A DNA stretch of 64,000 nucleotides from Leptospira meyeri (GTDB lineage: Bacteria; Spirochaetota; Leptospiria; Leptospirales; Leptospiraceae): assembly GCF_004368965.1 (NCBI RefSeq), contig NZ_SORO01000001.1, forward strand, positions 1,954,001-2,018,000, read 5' to 3'. Within the stretch, counting starts at the first letter, position 1; each line of letters starts with the position of its first letter. Below the pieces are notes generated by a model, which was not told the DNA's origin, did no database searches, and worked only from the letters and a program-made list of their open reading frames with translations. Positions 46,109 through 57,311 of the stretch are shown here, in pieces. Both the position numbers and the translations under genes were made by a program.

Positions 46109-48193
46109 TTATTCGTTGGTTTTTTGTTCGTCTTCTTCCTTTCCACCAAACAATGATTTAAAACCTCTCCAACCTTTTTGAACTCCACCAGTTACATTAT
46201 CCACAGCTTTGTTTACATATTCAGACATGGCTGATCCCGCAATCCCACCAACGGCAGCACCGGCTGGACTTGCTAAAAAAATAGATCCCGCATAAACAGA
46301 ACCAAGCCAAATAGGATCTATGAACGGGGCGGAGATTCCATAGGTACCGCGGTAGATAATAGGAAGTTTTAATGCCCTCCCAGCAACACCAGGAAAAGCG
46401 ATCGTAAATCGCATATCTATATTTTTATTAAAACCAATTTTGCCACCGCCGGAACCGACAATTCCATCCGCTTTTAAAGCAAAGTTTCTCACTTCAATGG
46501 ATTCTTTTGCATAATGAAAATCAAATTTTAACTCGCGATAGGGGGTTGCTCTACTAAAGTCCACCTTCCTCAAATTGATAACGCTACCAATCGAACTAAT
46601 CGGTTTTAAGATATTCGTATAACTTAACAACTCACCATTATTTGCACTGATATTTCCAATGATCTGTAAATTAGAAAGTAGACCTTCTTCTGTATCAGAT
46701 GGAGAACCTAAAACAAATTCAGAATCTAATTTTCCGGTAATTGGCGAAATTTTAAAAAGATCAGAGAGGATTGGTGCCACACTTAAATTTTTGATATTTC
46801 CTTTGATCACAAGTCCAGGGTTGTTTCCCCAAACATAATGACCAGTGCCATCAACAGTTCCCTCGTAGGCTCTCATTTGATATTTAGTAATATTCAATTT
46901 GCGTTTTGCATAATTTAGATTTAATTTTAAGTAATCAGCATGAAAATCGCCTGCATTGAGATTTCTTAAATTAAAATTTAAATATACGTTCATCCTATTT
47001 ACATAACCTGTACTAGGAATCCCCCTTGTTAAAATCGATTTTTCAAAATCTGGATCTATCCAGATCTTAATTACTTTGATGATGCTTGGTACATCCAAAT
47101 AATCCGATGTACCCTCAAACGAGATAGTTGGCGATAGGGGTGGCTTTAAAAAGTTTACATAACCTGACCCATTTAACTTGGATTTACCTTTCCAATCAAC
47201 GAGAATGTTTGCAAAAGAAATTTTGTCTTCCTTGATATCATAATTCATGATGGTTGAGACATGTCCATCAGCAAATGTTTTACCATCTCTTAGTGCCAAA
47301 TCACGAACATGTAAACGATCAACGATTGCATAAATTTTAGTTTCGTCTCGTTTATAAAATGGAATGTTCCCCGTTGTTTTTACAAATCTCAAATCTCCAT
47401 AAGTAAAAATGATTAGAATGTCATGAAGATCGATGCCTTTTAGATTTTGAAAAGAAAAATCACCTTCGAATCTTGCAGATTCGTAATTCATTTCATCTTT
47501 AACAAAAACAAAATTCGAACTAAATGAAATTGGTTCATCATTTAACTTACCGTATATATAAACATCTAAGTTTCGCAGATCACGATCTAATTGGAAAGTG
47601 GTTTCCCAAAGGTATAACTTTATATTTCGCGAATATAATTTATCTTCAAAGAGAATTGTGATGTTTTTAATTTCGATTTGGTTTACAAAGTTCGCAAAAA
47701 CTTTTGAAAAGTAATATTTTTTTTCAGGTGATACTGTAGTTTCAATTTCTTTTGTTAATTCATTTGTATTAGATTCCGATTTTGATAGGATTCTTTCAAA
47801 CAAGGGGAAGGATTCGTTTTTTTCTCGAGTGATCTCCACCGTTCCCGTATTAAGATATATTTTTCTAATTTCTAATGGCTGCCCAACAAAAACTCCATAA
47901 TAAACTTCAATCCTTAGTTTATGTAGTTGAATCAATTCATCATCATTTTTCGATACTGATACCTCTCCTAACTCAATTCCAGGAAAGGGAAAAAACACTG
48001 GCTCCGAAACTTGGTAGTTCACCTGTAGTCCCGTTAGCTGATATGTAGTATCAAGGATTAGTTTTTTATAATAGTCGGGATCTGCAAGAAGGGGATACAG
48101 AATAAAAAACATCGTCATGGAAACGACAAAAATACCAGTGAGCAGAATTTTACCGACAACCCCTTTGATTTTATCTCGGATACTCAATTTCAT
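46109..48193 (-). CDS. AsmA-like protein
   Basis: Protein of 694 residues with one N-terminal membrane helix (about 13-35) and a long periplasmic beta-rich region. The start (DTTYQLTGLQVNYQVSEPVFFPFPGIELGEVSV) and the C-terminal block ending near GSVINLRKVDFSRATPYRELKFDF...FALKADGIVGSGGGKIGF are typical of AsmA/TamB-like envelope proteins thought to move phospholipids to the outer membrane. It is the last gene of the seven-gene run, 6 bp after the OppF-like gene. Confidence 0.82.
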   Translation of the reverse strand: MKLSIRDKIKGVVGKILLTGIFVVSMTMFFILYPLLADPDYYKKLILDTTYQLTGLQVNYQVSEPVFFPFPGIELGEVSVSKNDDELIQLHKLRIEVYYGVFVGQPLEIRKIYLNTGTVEITREKNESFPLFERILSKSESNTNELTKEIETTVSPEKKYYFSKVFANFVNQIEIKNITILFEDKLYSRNIKLYLWETTFQLDRDLRNLDVYIYGKLNDEPISFSSNFVFVKDEMNYESARFEGDFSFQNLKGIDLHDILIIFTYGDLRFVKTTGNIPFYKRDETKIYAIVDRLHVRDLALRDGKTFADGHVSTIMNYDIKEDKISFANILVDWKGKSKLNGSGYVNFLKPPLSPTISFEGTSDYLDVPSIIKVIKIWIDPDFEKSILTRGIPSTGYVNRMNVYLNFNLRNLNAGDFHADYLKLNLNYAKRKLNITKYQMRAYEGTVDGTGHYVWGNNPGLVIKGNIKNLSVAPILSDLFKISPITGKLDSEFVLGSPSDTEEGLLSNLQIIGNISANNGELLSYTNILKPISSIGSVINLRKVDFSRATPYRELKFDFHYAKESIEVRNFALKADGIVGSGGGKIGFNKNIDMRFTIAFPGVAGRALKLPIIYRGTYGISAPFIDPIWLGSVYAGSIFLASPAGAAVGGIAGSAMSEYVNKAVDNVTGGVQKGWRGFKSLFGGKEEDEQKTNE

Positions 48194-48199
48194 ACATTT

Positions 48200-49156
48200 T
48201 TACTTTAAAGGAAAATGGCACTTCACTCGGTGCGTCGCAGAAGGAAAACTTTCGATGGGTTCTTCCGTTTTACAGATTTCTTTTGCAATAGGGCATCTCG
48301 TATGAAATCGGCATCCTTGCGGTTTGTTCATCAAGCTGGGGATTTCCCCTGTTAATGGTTGTGATACCTTAGTACGATCCTTTAAATCGAAACTCGCAGA
48401 AAATAATGCTTTCGTGTAAGGATGGAATGGAGAGTTACTTATCTCGTCCCGACTCCCCTCTTCTACAATTTGCCCTAAATACATGACAGCAATTCGATCG
48501 GATACGTGTTTTACAATGTTCAAGTCATGAGATATAAACAAATAAGATAAGCTATATTTCTCACGTAATAACAAAATATTATTAATTACTTGTGCTTGTG
48601 TGGAAATATCCAATGCAGAGACTGCTTCATCACAAACAACAAGGTTTGGTTCTAAAATTAGTGCTCTGGCTATTGCAATCCTTTGTCTTTGCCCCCCACT
48701 AAATTCATGTGGATACCGATGCAATATATCTGAAGGTAAATTTACTTCCGCAAGTGCCAAAATCGCTTTTTCTTTTTTTTCGGAGGAAGTTAAATTTGGA
48801 AAATGAATTTGTAGTCCCTCGGTAATAATTTCCTCGATCGTAAAACGTGGATTCAATGAAGAATATGGATCTTGAAATACAACTTGGATTTTGCGACGAA
48901 GGGCTTTTTGTTCTTCTTTGGGAATGTTTTTAATTTCTTTATTTTCAAATTGAATTGAGCCAGAATCAAACGGTAATAAAGATAATATGGCTCGACCAAT
49001 AGTTGACTTACCACAACCAGACTCACCAACAAGACCTAAAATTTTTCCTTGAGGAATAGAAAAACTAACTCCTTCAACGGCCACAAGTCGTTTGGAAGAA
49101 AAAGAAAGTGTATGTGATTGTTTATAAGAAACAACTAAATCTTTTACATTAAGCAC
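48200..49156 (-). CDS. Oligopeptide-type ABC transporter ATPase (OppF/DppF class)
   Basis: Protein of 318 residues. Walker A is GESGCGKST (about 43-51), the signature is FSGGQRQRIAIARAL, and Walker B is LVVCDEAVSALD. The C-terminal oligopeptide-transporter Cys motif for an iron-sulphur cluster is C-R-F-H-T-R-C-P with further Cys (CKTEE, VKCHF). It pairs with the OppD-like ATPase (8-bp overlap) to drive the YejB/YejE-type permeases. Confidence 0.93.
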   Translation of the reverse strand: MLNVKDLVVSYKQSHTLSFSSKRLVAVEGVSFSIPQGKILGLVGESGCGKSTIGRAILSLLPFDSGSIQFENKEIKNIPKEEQKALRRKIQVVFQDPYSSLNPRFTIEEIITEGLQIHFPNLTSSEKKEKAILALAEVNLPSDILHRYPHEFSGGQRQRIAIARALILEPNLVVCDEAVSALDISTQAQVINNILLLREKYSLSYLFISHDLNIVKHVSDRIAVMYLGQIVEEGSRDEISNSPFHPYTKALFSASFDLKDRTKVSQPLTGEIPSLMNKPQGCRFHTRCPIAKEICKTEEPIESFPSATHRVKCHFPLK

Positions 49157-50138
49157 TTTCTTTTCCCCCGTATAAAAAACATTCGACAGATTGGAATTCA
49201 GTTATCGGAATCAATTTAGGAACGGACCTGTCACAAAGATTAAGTTTTTCGCTACAACGTGTATGAAACCGACATCCTTTTGGATAGGATTTTGGTGAAG
49301 GTACAATTCCTTCGATTGTCACCAATTTTTTACCAATGTTTTCATGAGTCGGATATGCGGAGATTAAAGCTTGAGTGTAAGGATGTTTAGGTGTATCAAT
49401 GATCTCACCAACTGTTCCTTGTTCAATGATCTTGCCAGCATACATGACTGCAATTCGATCGGCAATATGACTGACAAGACCGATATCGTGCGAAATGAAC
49501 AAAACTGACATCCCATTTTCATTCCGAAGTTCTTTTAAAAGTTCAATCAATTGCAATTGAATCGTAACGTCAATGGCACTGGTTGGCTCATCTGCAATTA
49601 AAATTTTTGGATCGCACATCAAAGCCATAGCAATACATACTCTTTGTAACATACCACCTGAAAACTGATTTGGATATTGATTTAATCTTAGTTTGGCGTC
49701 TGTTATCCCAACACGCTCCAGTAAGTAAATAGCCTTCTGCTCTGCTTCTTCTTTGGAACCGAGACCATGTAACAAAAATCCTTCAGTCAATTGATTTCCA
49801 ATTTTATGAAGTGGGTTCAAGGCAGAGAAAGGCTCTTGGAATACATAAGAAATTTCCCTCCCACGAACCGATCTTAGGTGATTTTCCTCAGCATTTAGCA
49901 AATCATTTTCTTCAAATAAAATTGATCCAGTAGGATAGACTGTTGTGTTGGATGGAAGAAGTTTAGTTAATGCCAAACTTGTAATTGACTTTCCACAACC
50001 CGACTCTCCGACAAGAGCCAAAGTTTCTCCCTTTGCCAATTCAAAATTAACATTGTCCACAATGGACAATATTCCATCGTCAGTTTTGATTTGAATGGAT
50101 AGATCTTTAACTTGAATGGCTTTTGTGATATTTGTCAT
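49149..50138 (-). CDS. Oligopeptide-type ABC transporter ATPase (OppD/DppD class)
   Basis: Protein of 329 residues. Walker A is [13 protein letters not shown] (about 39-51), the signature is [15 protein letters not shown], Walker B is [13 protein letters not shown], and the C-terminal [14 protein letters not shown]...VECF supplies the iron-sulphur Cys set. It overlaps the permease gene upstream by 4 bp and the OppF-like gene downstream by 8 bp. Confidence 0.93.
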   Translation of the reverse strand: MTNITKAIQVKDLSIQIKTDDGILSIVDNVNFELAKGETLALVGESGCGKSITSLALTKLLPSNTTVYPTGSILFEENDLLNAEENHLRSVRGREISYVFQEPFSALNPLHKIGNQLTEGFLLHGLGSKEEAEQKAIYLLERVGITDAKLRLNQYPNQFSGGMLQRVCIAMALMCDPKILIADEPTSAIDVTIQLQLIELLKELRNENGMSVLFISHDIGLVSHIADRIAVMYAGKIIEQGTVGEIIDTPKHPYTQALISAYPTHENIGKKLVTIEGIVPSPKSYPKGCRFHTRCSEKLNLCDRSVPKLIPITEFQSVECFLYGGKESA

Positions 50139-51184
50139 TCGTAAACCACCTTGTCTTTCGGATCAAATGCATCGCGTAATCCTTCACCCACAAAAGCGGA
50201 AAACAAAATGGTAAGAAACAGAGCTACTGATGGAAAGGTAATGAGCCACCAAGCAGTAAGCCTTTCCCTGCCTTGCCCAATCAGTTCTCCCCAAGATGGA
50301 TTAGGAGCAGGAATTCCATAACCTAAGAAGTCAAGAGCAGATAACACGGAAATTGCAGAGATTAGAATAAAGGGCAAAAAAGTAACCAGCGGAGTTATTG
50401 AGTTTGGCAACAAATGGCGCATGATAATGGAAAAAGAAGAGGCACCCAAAGTTTTTGCAGCATCAACAAATTGTTGTTTGCGGAGTTTCAAAAATTCCCC
50501 ACGCATATAATAACTTAAGCCAATCCAACTAAGCGAACCATAAGTAACAATCAATACAAAAAATCCCCTTCCAAAAAAAGAACCCATAATCAGAATTAAA
50601 TATAAAAATGGAATGGCAGAAAGAATTTCTATGATTCGTTGCAAAATCAAATCGAGTCGACCTACAAAATAACCTTGTATTCCTCCAATAAAAGAGGCCA
50701 AAAAAATCTCAACAATGATCAGAATTAAACTGAAGGTCATTGCTAAACGATAACCATAAATAATACGAGTAAAAACATCACGTCCTCTGTCATCAGTTCC
50801 CATCCAGTGACGAACGTTTGGTTTAGAAGGAGGATTGGTCCCCTCTTCTAAACTGTCTAAGTTGTCTTCGTTGACTCCAAAAGGAATTGGAGGAAACATC
50901 ATATAATTTGAAGAGTTGATGAATCTATCTTCTCTACTCAGCTTTTTATAATTAGGTTCTGTTAAATTATTTCCCCCAAATTTTGTTTCTGGATAAAAAC
51001 TAAAAATAGGAAAAGAAACACTTCCTTCATAAAAAACTATCAGAGGTTTGTTATTAATCAAAAGAGGAGAAAACAAAGACAATATATAAGTATACAACAA
51101 AATCAACAAAGAGTAATAAGCTCGTTTATTCTTTTTAAACTTTTCCCACTTACGTATGTTTGCCGGGTTTGAAATAAAATTCAT
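50135..51184 (-). CDS. ABC transporter permease, YejE/OppC type
   Basis: Protein of 349 residues. An N-terminal helix (about 25-45) is followed by a periplasmic insertion containing [26 protein letters not shown] (about 45-72), which closely resembles the YejE subfamily. The DPP-type permease core has [21 protein letters not shown] and the EAA loop [20 protein letters not shown]. It works with the YejB-like permease (4-bp overlap) for peptide uptake, perhaps including microcin-like peptides as in YejABEF. Confidence 0.92.
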   Translation of the reverse strand: MNFISNPANIRKWEKFKKNKRAYYSLLILLYTYILSLFSPLLINNKPLIVFYEGSVSFPIFSFYPETKFGGNNLTEPNYKKLSREDRFINSSNYMMFPPIPFGVNEDNLDSLEEGTNPPSKPNVRHWMGTDDRGRDVFTRIIYGYRLAMTFSLILIIVEIFLASFIGGIQGYFVGRLDLILQRIIEILSAIPFLYLILIMGSFFGRGFFVLIVTYGSLSWIGLSYYMRGEFLKLRKQQFVDAAKTLGASSFSIIMRHLLPNSITPLVTFLPFILISAISVLSALDFLGYGIPAPNPSWGELIGQGRERLTAWWLITFPSVALFLTILFSAFVGEGLRDAFDPKDKVVYE

Positions 51185-52191
51185 TCGAAATCAATCCTCG
51201 GGTCAATGAGTATATAACAAAAATCAGAGACAATTTTTCCAATGAGCCCCAAAAAACTCTGCGCAAGGAGTAAACCCATCATTAAATCTGTATCCCTTTC
51301 TCTTACCGCTTCAAAACTTAGAAGTCCCATTCCATCAATATTAAATACTAGTTCAATAAACAATGATCCTGAGAAAATCAAAGTTAGATTGCTACCAAAA
51401 CCAGTCGCAATGGGAATGAGTGAATTTCGAAAAGCGTGGCGAAAAATCGAATCAGAAAAACTAAGACCTTTGGAAACAGCGGTTCGAACATATTCCTTTG
51501 CGATTTGATCGAGAAGACTATTTTTCATTAGCAAAGTAAGAACGGCAAAACTACCTACCACATAACAAATGACAGGTAAGAACATATGAGCAAGGCGATC
51601 GTTCACCTTTCCCCAAAAACTCAGATCTTCATAAAAATCAGAGACTTCGTGTCCTAAAGGAAAAAAGGAAAATACCTCGCCAGAAGCAAACAAATACAAA
51701 AGTAACATTGCAAAGGCGAAAACTGGAAGCGAATATGTAAAAAAGATAATGAAACTAGAAATAAAATCAAATCTGCTTCCTTCTTTTAATGCTTTCTGGA
51801 TTCCCAAAGGTATACAGATCAAATAGGTTAAGAAAAAACCAGAGAGTCCAAAAAAAAGTGAAACAGGAAGTTTTTCAACGATGAGATCTGAAACTTTTCT
51901 GGAATGCAATCGAGACTCCCCCAAATCAAACTGTATAATTTGTTTCAACCACAGTAAATAAGCAACTGGCGCCGGTTTATCCAAGTGGAGTCTTTTTTTG
52001 ATCAGTTCAATTTCTTCCTGAGAAATTTGTTTGGTGGAGGCACCTGCTAGATTACCTGCACCCTTCAATTTTGCAATCTCGCTATTGAGTGGTCCACCGG
52101 GAGCAAAATGAGAAATCAAAAAAACTAAAAAAGTGATTCCAAGTAAGGTTGGAAAAATGAGTAAAAAACGTTTTAAAAAATATTTCCACAT
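51181..52191 (-). CDS. ABC transporter permease, YejB/OppB type
   Basis: Protein of 336 residues: N-terminal [26 protein letters not shown] (about 9-34), the OppB hallmark, and EAA loop [27 protein letters not shown]. The 60-residue insertion after the first helix ([23 protein letters not shown]) is typical of YejB. It starts 3 bp after the lipocalin gene. No gene for a YejA-like binding protein is in the run. Confidence 0.92.
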   Translation of the reverse strand: MWKYFLKRFLLIFPTLLGITFLVFLISHFAPGGPLNSEIAKLKGAGNLAGASTKQISQEEIELIKKRLHLDKPAPVAYLLWLKQIIQFDLGESRLHSRKVSDLIVEKLPVSLFFGLSGFFLTYLICIPLGIQKALKEGSRFDFISSFIIFFTYSLPVFAFAMLLLYLFASGEVFSFFPLGHEVSDFYEDLSFWGKVNDRLAHMFLPVICYVVGSFAVLTLLMKNSLLDQIAKEYVRTAVSKGLSFSDSIFRHAFRNSLIPIATGFGSNLTLIFSGSLFIELVFNIDGMGLLSFEAVRERDTDLMMGLLLAQSFLGLIGKIVSDFCYILIDPRIDFE

Positions 52192-52194
52192 ATC

Positions 52195-53241
52195 CTAGAA
52201 CTCCCACCACTCTTTCGGTTTTTTATAACCTTTCAATTCTAAATATCCTTTAGCAGACTTTTTTTGAATTGGATCTTTGGCTACTACGCCACCTTCCCAA
52301 TAAATTGTTGCCGTTGTCTTTGTTCCATCAAACTCTTGTTCATTGAAAATGGGAGAAACCAACCATTCACCTTCTGGGTATTTGATTTTCCATTGGAGAG
52401 GGTATTCGATTTTTGTATTCGGACTTTTCCAAATGTGCCCTGCGGACTCCATTTGGATTTGGCCTGGTTTCGTCCAAGAGGTCACTTTTCCTTTTGGATC
52501 ACGATAAGTCCCAAAAATTTCTGGAGACAATGCAGAAGATTCACGAAACCGAAAAAACACATAATCTCCACCGGATACATCTGACAAACAAATCCAATCC
52601 CAACCAGTTTCTCCCGTTGCTAAACTTGGAATAGATTTTGCGTTCTGTTCACTCCATTCATGATCCATCCAAGAATCTCCAGAAACAATGGTTTCTTGTT
52701 TTCCATCGAATGTCAGAGTTCCCTTTGTGTAAAGTCTCGGATAACTATAGTAATATGAAAATATATTGGGGTTTCGATTGGATTTAATCGACAGACCATC
52801 TTTTCCATGTATCAATATCTTTCCATTTCCTTCTAAATCCAAATCTAAACTCAATTTTTTGGTTTTTGAGCTAGCTTTGATATGAAATTTATCTTTGGAA
52901 AGAATTTCCAAATGATAATCTCCGCTATAAATAGTTTTATCAGTATATCCGGAAAGATCACCTATCGTTCGTTTTATGGTTTGAGATGTTTTGTGTTTTT
53001 GGGTCGTAAAATTGGAAATCGCAAAATGAACAGGAAATACTTCTGGATTCCAATCAGGATCGTTTGAAATTTTTAAACGAAAAAAAGACAATTCATACCC
53101 ATATCGATTCCCAGAAGTGGATTCCAAATGCCCAACAAAATAACACCATTCCAAACCAAAATCAGAATGAAAAGAATGATCCTTTGGAAAACTAAAATGA
53201 AAAAAACAAACTGATAGAATTAAGATTTTTATTTTATTCAT
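52195..53241 (-). CDS. Exported lipocalin-like CrtC/AttH-family protein
   Basis: Protein of 348 residues from ATG 53241 (a longer ATG 53298 lies in the upstream gene). A signal peptide at about 1-19 is followed by paired lipocalin-like domains. The AttH/CrtC signature GDSWMDHEWSEQ...GETGWDWICLSD is plain (about 190-220), as is WSLxxE-like SGGDYVFFRFRE. Family members are called carotenoid hydratase-like, but most have unknown lipid or hydrophobic substrates. Its location in an ABC-transporter operon suggests ligand delivery to the permeases or envelope (inference). Confidence 0.83.
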   Translation of the reverse strand: MNKIKILILSVCFFHFSFPKDHSFHSDFGLEWCYFVGHLESTSGNRYGYELSFFRLKISNDPDWNPEVFPVHFAISNFTTQKHKTSQTIKRTIGDLSGYTDKTIYSGDYHLEILSKDKFHIKASSKTKKLSLDLDLEGNGKILIHGKDGLSIKSNRNPNIFSYYYSYPRLYTKGTLTFDGKQETIVSGDSWMDHEWSEQNAKSIPSLATGETGWDWICLSDVSGGDYVFFRFRESSALSPEIFGTYRDPKGKVTSWTKPGQIQMESAGHIWKSPNTKIEYPLQWKIKYPEGEWLVSPIFNEQEFDGTKTTATIYWEGGVVAKDPIQKKSAKGYLELKGYKKPKEWWEF

Positions 53242-55279
53242 CAGGCAAAGACTCCCACTTTCTTTCAAGTGGAAGGATATGAAGGTAGGATTCTTCAATT
53301 CGTTTCATCTTTTCTATCACATCTTTCATTTTTTTCTTTTGGTTTAGTTTTCGATATAATTGTGCCAAGTTATATAAGTTAGATAGATTCGAATCGTTGA
53401 TGGAATGAGCTTTTTTCCATTCAATCTCCGCTTTATCAAACATTTCTATTTGATAATAACAATAACCCAAAACCGAATGGGATTTGTAATGATTGGTTTT
53501 AAATTTGTTATAGGACTCTAATAAAGAAATTGCTTTTTCATAATTTCCATTATAAGCAAGTGCCTTCCCATAAAAAAGTTGTGTGTCTAGTTCACGCGGC
53601 AAAATTTGATGGGCTTGTTCATAAAAAAACAAAGCATCTTTATAATTTTTATTTCGATAAACTTCATCTCCTTTGGCCTTAATGACATTGAACTCTGCAA
53701 GTCTCGGAGATAACTGTAGACCCAAAAGAGTGATATCATCCATTGGATCTGTTCCCATCGTAAATTCTTTATGATTCGATAAAATAAATTCGACTGTTTC
53801 CTGAATCGATTTTTCAGCACAAGATTCTATGATTTGAATTAATTTAGTTTCTCCATACTGAATCCCTTTGTCATTTTCTGCTTCCGTGAGTCCATCGGTG
53901 TATAAAAACAATTTATCACCCGGCTCCAATTGAATTTGAAAGTCTTGGAAAGTATCACCGGCATCAGGAAACATTCCAAGGAAAGTTCCGTCCCCTTCAC
54001 AAATTTCTGCCTGTTTGGTTTTGGCACGATAGAGTATAGGTCTCGGATGTCCGGCAACAGAATAAATGACTTTATAATCATCATGGATCAAAACATAAAC
54101 ACAGGTTGTATATCCTTGTTGTTTCACTAAATCCAAAAATTCTCTGTTGATCAGTTTAAAAGTTTCAGATGGTTTTGTTTTTTTAAAATTAGAAAACAAT
54201 AACTTAGATAAGGCGGTAATAAAAGCTGCCGGAACACCATGGCCAGATACATCACAAACAGCCACTCCTAACTTATTCGTATGATATGGAAAATAATCGT
54301 AATAATCCCCGCTCACCTCCTGCATTGGAGTAAACCCTGTCCAAAATTGGATACCGTTCCAATCGGGGATGATTTCTGGAATTAGACCTTTCTGAATATT
54401 TTTTGCAAGTCGTAAGTCTTTTGCCATGGAGAGTTGTTTTTTTTCCAACTCTTGTTTGAAAGATTTTAATACTTCAACAGCAGCTTCCAGATCTCTGTTT
54501 TCAATGGCGAGTTCTCTTGACCTTCGAACCACATCTTTAACATCTACAATTGAAATTTCTTCTAATTGTGAATCAATTCGAGAAGTGACCATCACCCGAT
54601 GCCTGTTGCTGACATCATCCTTTGTTAAACGAGATCGCGACAAAAATAAATTATCTTCCGACCACTCCAATTCGTATTCATTGGAATCTGCGCCAAACTG
54701 AATGTCCTCACCCAACTCCTTATGTGAGACGTGAATTCCGAAAAGTTTGGTTTTTGTCATTCGAATCGCAAAGGTTTTTAGTTCAAAAAGTACGGCAAGG
54801 CCATTGAGCATTCCTTGAAAAAAGACGGCATCGTACCACTTCTCTTGGTATTCAGGCAAATATTTGAATACAAATAAAACCTTATGATCGGAAAGTGTTT
54901 TTACATTCAAATATACTACTCGTGTTAGTCGACCAATCAAAATCGGGAGTCGACAAATCATCTCTTCTAAATCAATCCGAGAATCGTCTAGAGGTAATAA
55001 ATCGTATGCATTTGTAATGAGACTTTCAGTTCCTAGATGGTATAAAATTCCAGAGATATCTAGAGATTGAGAAACAATATTGATGATTTTATCTTCCAGT
55101 TCTTGTGAAATCCAATAATTAGGATCTTTTAAAATTCGATTATAGACAATATCATCTAAAATTTCAGGAAAAGGATTGGTATGGCGGGATAGGTGATTCT
55201 CACGTTGGTACACCTGCACCAGTCCCGAGACACGTTTTGATGATATTTCTCTTCCAGCGTGCAGTGGTAAAACCCTCAC
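53234..55279 (-). CDS. SpoIIE/RsbU-type serine phosphatase with C-terminal TPRs
   Basis: Protein of 681 residues (GTG start). The N-terminal about 240 residues are of unknown class (no membrane helix). A coiled coil spans about 245-285, and a PP2C-SpoIIE phosphatase about 285-490: ISGDYYDYF, VAVCDVSGHGVPAAFI (metal Asp), FLYTDGLTEAEN and DDITLLGLQL. Tetratricopeptide repeats follow (about 500-665). It would dephosphorylate an anti-sigma-factor antagonist; no such partner is adjacent. It is the first gene of the run that ends in the AsmA-like gene. Confidence 0.9.
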   Translation of the reverse strand: MRVLPLHAGREISSKRVSGLVQVYQRENHLSRHTNPFPEILDDIVYNRILKDPNYWISQELEDKIINIVSQSLDISGILYHLGTESLITNAYDLLPLDDSRIDLEEMICRLPILIGRLTRVVYLNVKTLSDHKVLFVFKYLPEYQEKWYDAVFFQGMLNGLAVLFELKTFAIRMTKTKLFGIHVSHKELGEDIQFGADSNEYELEWSEDNLFLSRSRLTKDDVSNRHRVMVTSRIDSQLEEISIVDVKDVVRRSRELAIENRDLEAAVEVLKSFKQELEKKQLSMAKDLRLAKNIQKGLIPEIIPDWNGIQFWTGFTPMQEVSGDYYDYFPYHTNKLGVAVCDVSGHGVPAAFITALSKLLFSNFKKTKPSETFKLINREFLDLVKQQGYTTCVYVLIHDDYKVIYSVAGHPRPILYRAKTKQAEICEGDGTFLGMFPDAGDTFQDFQIQLEPGDKLFLYTDGLTEAENDKGIQYGETKLIQIIESCAEKSIQETVEFILSNHKEFTMGTDPMDDITLLGLQLSPRLAEFNVIKAKGDEVYRNKNYKDALFFYEQAHQILPRELDTQLFYGKALAYNGNYEKAISLLESYNKFKTNHYKSHSVLGYCYYQIEMFDKAEIEWKKAHSINDSNLSNLYNLAQLYRKLNQKKKMKDVIEKMKRIEESYLHILPLERKWESLPDE

Positions 55280-55351
55280 CGATGGTTTCCCTTCGGTAGG
55301 AGAAAAATAAATTTCAATCGATCCCTAGGCAATAGATTTTTCAATGGAGAT

Positions 55352-55807
55352 ATGATTTGGTATCTTCGTGTCTTTGGCGTTTTTGTTTTGGTTTTTACGG
55401 TAGCTGTATTTCGACAAAGTGCAACAAAACTGGAAAGAACATGGGATGTCACAAACAAACCAGAACAAGTGCAAAAGGTACTTTATGATTCGTTTCAACC
55501 CAAATCTTTTCGTACACCTGTGGTCGGAGAAACCTGGGAAACTAAGGTCATGGGAGAGGTTGTCAAATCTACAACTACGCTCGTAAATTCACAGGGCAAT
55601 TTCGAATTCCAAATCACAACCGAAGGTTTCAAACATTACCAAGTCCTAAAAGAAACCTATAGCCTGGAACCCATCCAGAACGGTGTTCGCATTCATGGAA
55701 CTTGGGATTTGGAAACCAAACCAAACACAATTTCCAAACTTCTTTTTTTATTTTTTAGCGATGCGGACCTAAACTATCTCGCAGAAGGAAAACAAAAATT
55801 ATTCTAA
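55352..55807 (+). CDS. Hypothetical membrane-anchored protein
   Basis: Protein of 151 residues: hydrophobic N-terminal anchor or signal (about 3-22), then a small domain with alternating polar/hydrophobic strands ([33 protein letters not shown]), which could be a START/SRPBCC-like fold, but I do not claim it. GGAG lies 3 bp before the ATG. The stop shares CTAA with the convergent ispF stop. Confidence 0.75.
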   Translation: MIWYLRVFGVFVLVFTVAVFRQSATKLERTWDVTNKPEQVQKVLYDSFQPKSFRTPVVGETWETKVMGEVVKSTTTLVNSQGNFEFQITTEGFKHYQVLKETYSLEPIQNGVRIHGTWDLETKPNTISKLLFLFFSDADLNYLAEGKQKLF

Positions 55808-56298
55808 GATTTTGACTTTGTACTTTCAAGCAAAACGGTAGCCATCACCATCACACCTTCACTTCGTCCCAGTGATCCCATTCCTTCGGATGTGGTGGCT
55901 TTAATCGAAACACAATCTAATGGCAATTTGGTGATATTAGCCAAAGAAGCATTGAGTTCTGCACGAATCGGATTGATCTTCGGATGGTCACCAACGTACG
56001 TACAATCGATATTCACTAGTTTAAACTTTTTCTCAGTCATCAGTTCTAAACACTTTTCGATGATCCTAGAAGATTTCATATTTTTATACTGAGGGTCTGT
56101 ATCAGGAAAATGAACTCCAATATCTCCTAAAGCCAATGCTCCCAAAATGGCATCTGCCACTGCATGTAAAATCACATCCGCATCACTATGACCAAGAAAT
56201 GCAAATTCTGATTTTACCTCAACACCGGCAAGTACCAGTGGGCGAAAGGGTTCCTGAATTAATTTATGAAAATCGATTCCGTTTCCAACTCTAAACAT
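55804..56298 (-). CDS. ispF: 2-C-methyl-D-erythritol 2,4-cyclodiphosphate synthase IspF
   Basis: Protein of 164 residues, the usual length. Zinc ligands are in GIDFHKLI (D-x-H) and [26 protein letters not shown] (H near 43). The C-terminal [15 protein letters not shown] loop is characteristic. It catalyses the fifth step of the MEP isoprenoid pathway in the cytoplasm. It follows nadA by 5 bp. Confidence 0.96.
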   Translation of the reverse strand: MFRVGNGIDFHKLIQEPFRPLVLAGVEVKSEFAFLGHSDADVILHAVADAILGALALGDIGVHFPDTDPQYKNMKSSRIIEKCLELMTEKKFKLVNIDCTYVGDHPKINPIRAELNASLANITKLPLDCVSIKATTSEGMGSLGRSEGVMVMATVLLESTKSKS

Positions 56299-56303
56299 AG
56301 ATC

Positions 56304-57290
56304 CTACTTTTTATAACTCAATTCTAACATTCGGTTCACAGACTTTTGTGCGAGACGAATCACTTCTTCATCTAAAAAAATTTCATACTGTTCTTTGAGA
56401 AGTGCATCTCTTACTTTTTCCAAAGTAATTTTTTTCATATGGGGACAAGTCTGGCAAGTGGAAACAAATTCTTTTTCAGGGAATTCGGCACGTAGATTAT
56501 CACCCATAGAACATTCTGTCACTAGCATAATTTTATTTGTTTTGCTTTGGCGAATGAAATCAACCATCTGTGAAGTAGATCCAGAAAAATCTGCCTCTTT
56601 CACAACATCTTCATGACACTCCGGGTGGGTGATGACAGTCAAATTACCAGAAAACAATCGTTTTGCGGAACGTATATCTTCCGGGGTGTACATTTCGTGC
56701 ACCATACAACGACCTGGATGAGAAATAATTGTTTTGGAAGTTTGGTTTCTTACGTTTCCTGCCAAATATTCATCAGGAAGAAAAATAACTGTGTCCCCTT
56801 CGACCGCATTTACAATTTGTAAAGCATTGGCTGAAGTACAACAAACATCCGTTTCTGCTTTTACCTCCGCCGAACAGTTGACATACGTAACAACAGGAAC
56901 ACCGGGGTATTTTGCTTTCAGTGCTTTGACATCATCTCTTGTAATGGCTTCCGCTAGTGAACAACCAGCTTTCATGTCGGCGATCAGAACTTTTTTTTCT
57001 GGAGATAAAATTTTGGCAGTTTCTGCCATAAAATGAACCCCATTAAAAAGAATCATAGAGGCGGTGGTTTCCTTTGCCATTTTAGAAAGATACAAAGAAT
57101 CTCCAATGATATCGGACACTCCCCAAAAAACATCTGGAGTCATATAATTATGACCAAGGATGACTGCATTTTTTTCTTTTTTGATACGATTGATTTCTTC
57201 TGCTAAGGGAAGAATTCTTTCTTCTATTTCATGCGGAAGATAAATCGGATTTAGTTTTTGGATCAGTTGGTCTTTAGTGACAAGTGACAT
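56304..57290 (-). CDS. nadA: Quinolinate synthase NadA
   Basis: Protein of 328 residues. The three iron-sulphur ligands are in [11 protein letters not shown] (about 134-144), CSMGDN and [24 protein letters not shown] near the start and the tail fit the long NadA class. It condenses iminoaspartate with DHAP in NAD synthesis. The gene is placed between ispF and a lipoprotein gene on the same strand. Confidence 0.96.
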   Translation of the reverse strand: MSLVTKDQLIQKLNPIYLPHEIEERILPLAEEINRIKKEKNAVILGHNYMTPDVFWGVSDIIGDSLYLSKMAKETTASMILFNGVHFMAETAKILSPEKKVLIADMKAGCSLAEAITRDDVKALKAKYPGVPVVTYVNCSAEVKAETDVCCTSANALQIVNAVEGDTVIFLPDEYLAGNVRNQTSKTIISHPGRCMVHEMYTPEDIRSAKRLFSGNLTVITHPECHEDVVKEADFSGSTSQMVDFIRQSKTNKIMLVTECSMGDNLRAEFPEKEFVSTCQTCPHMKKITLEKVRDALLKEQYEIFLDEEVIRLAQKSVNRMLELSYKK

Positions 57291-57311
57291 ATAACACTCC
57301 TTATGTGGATA

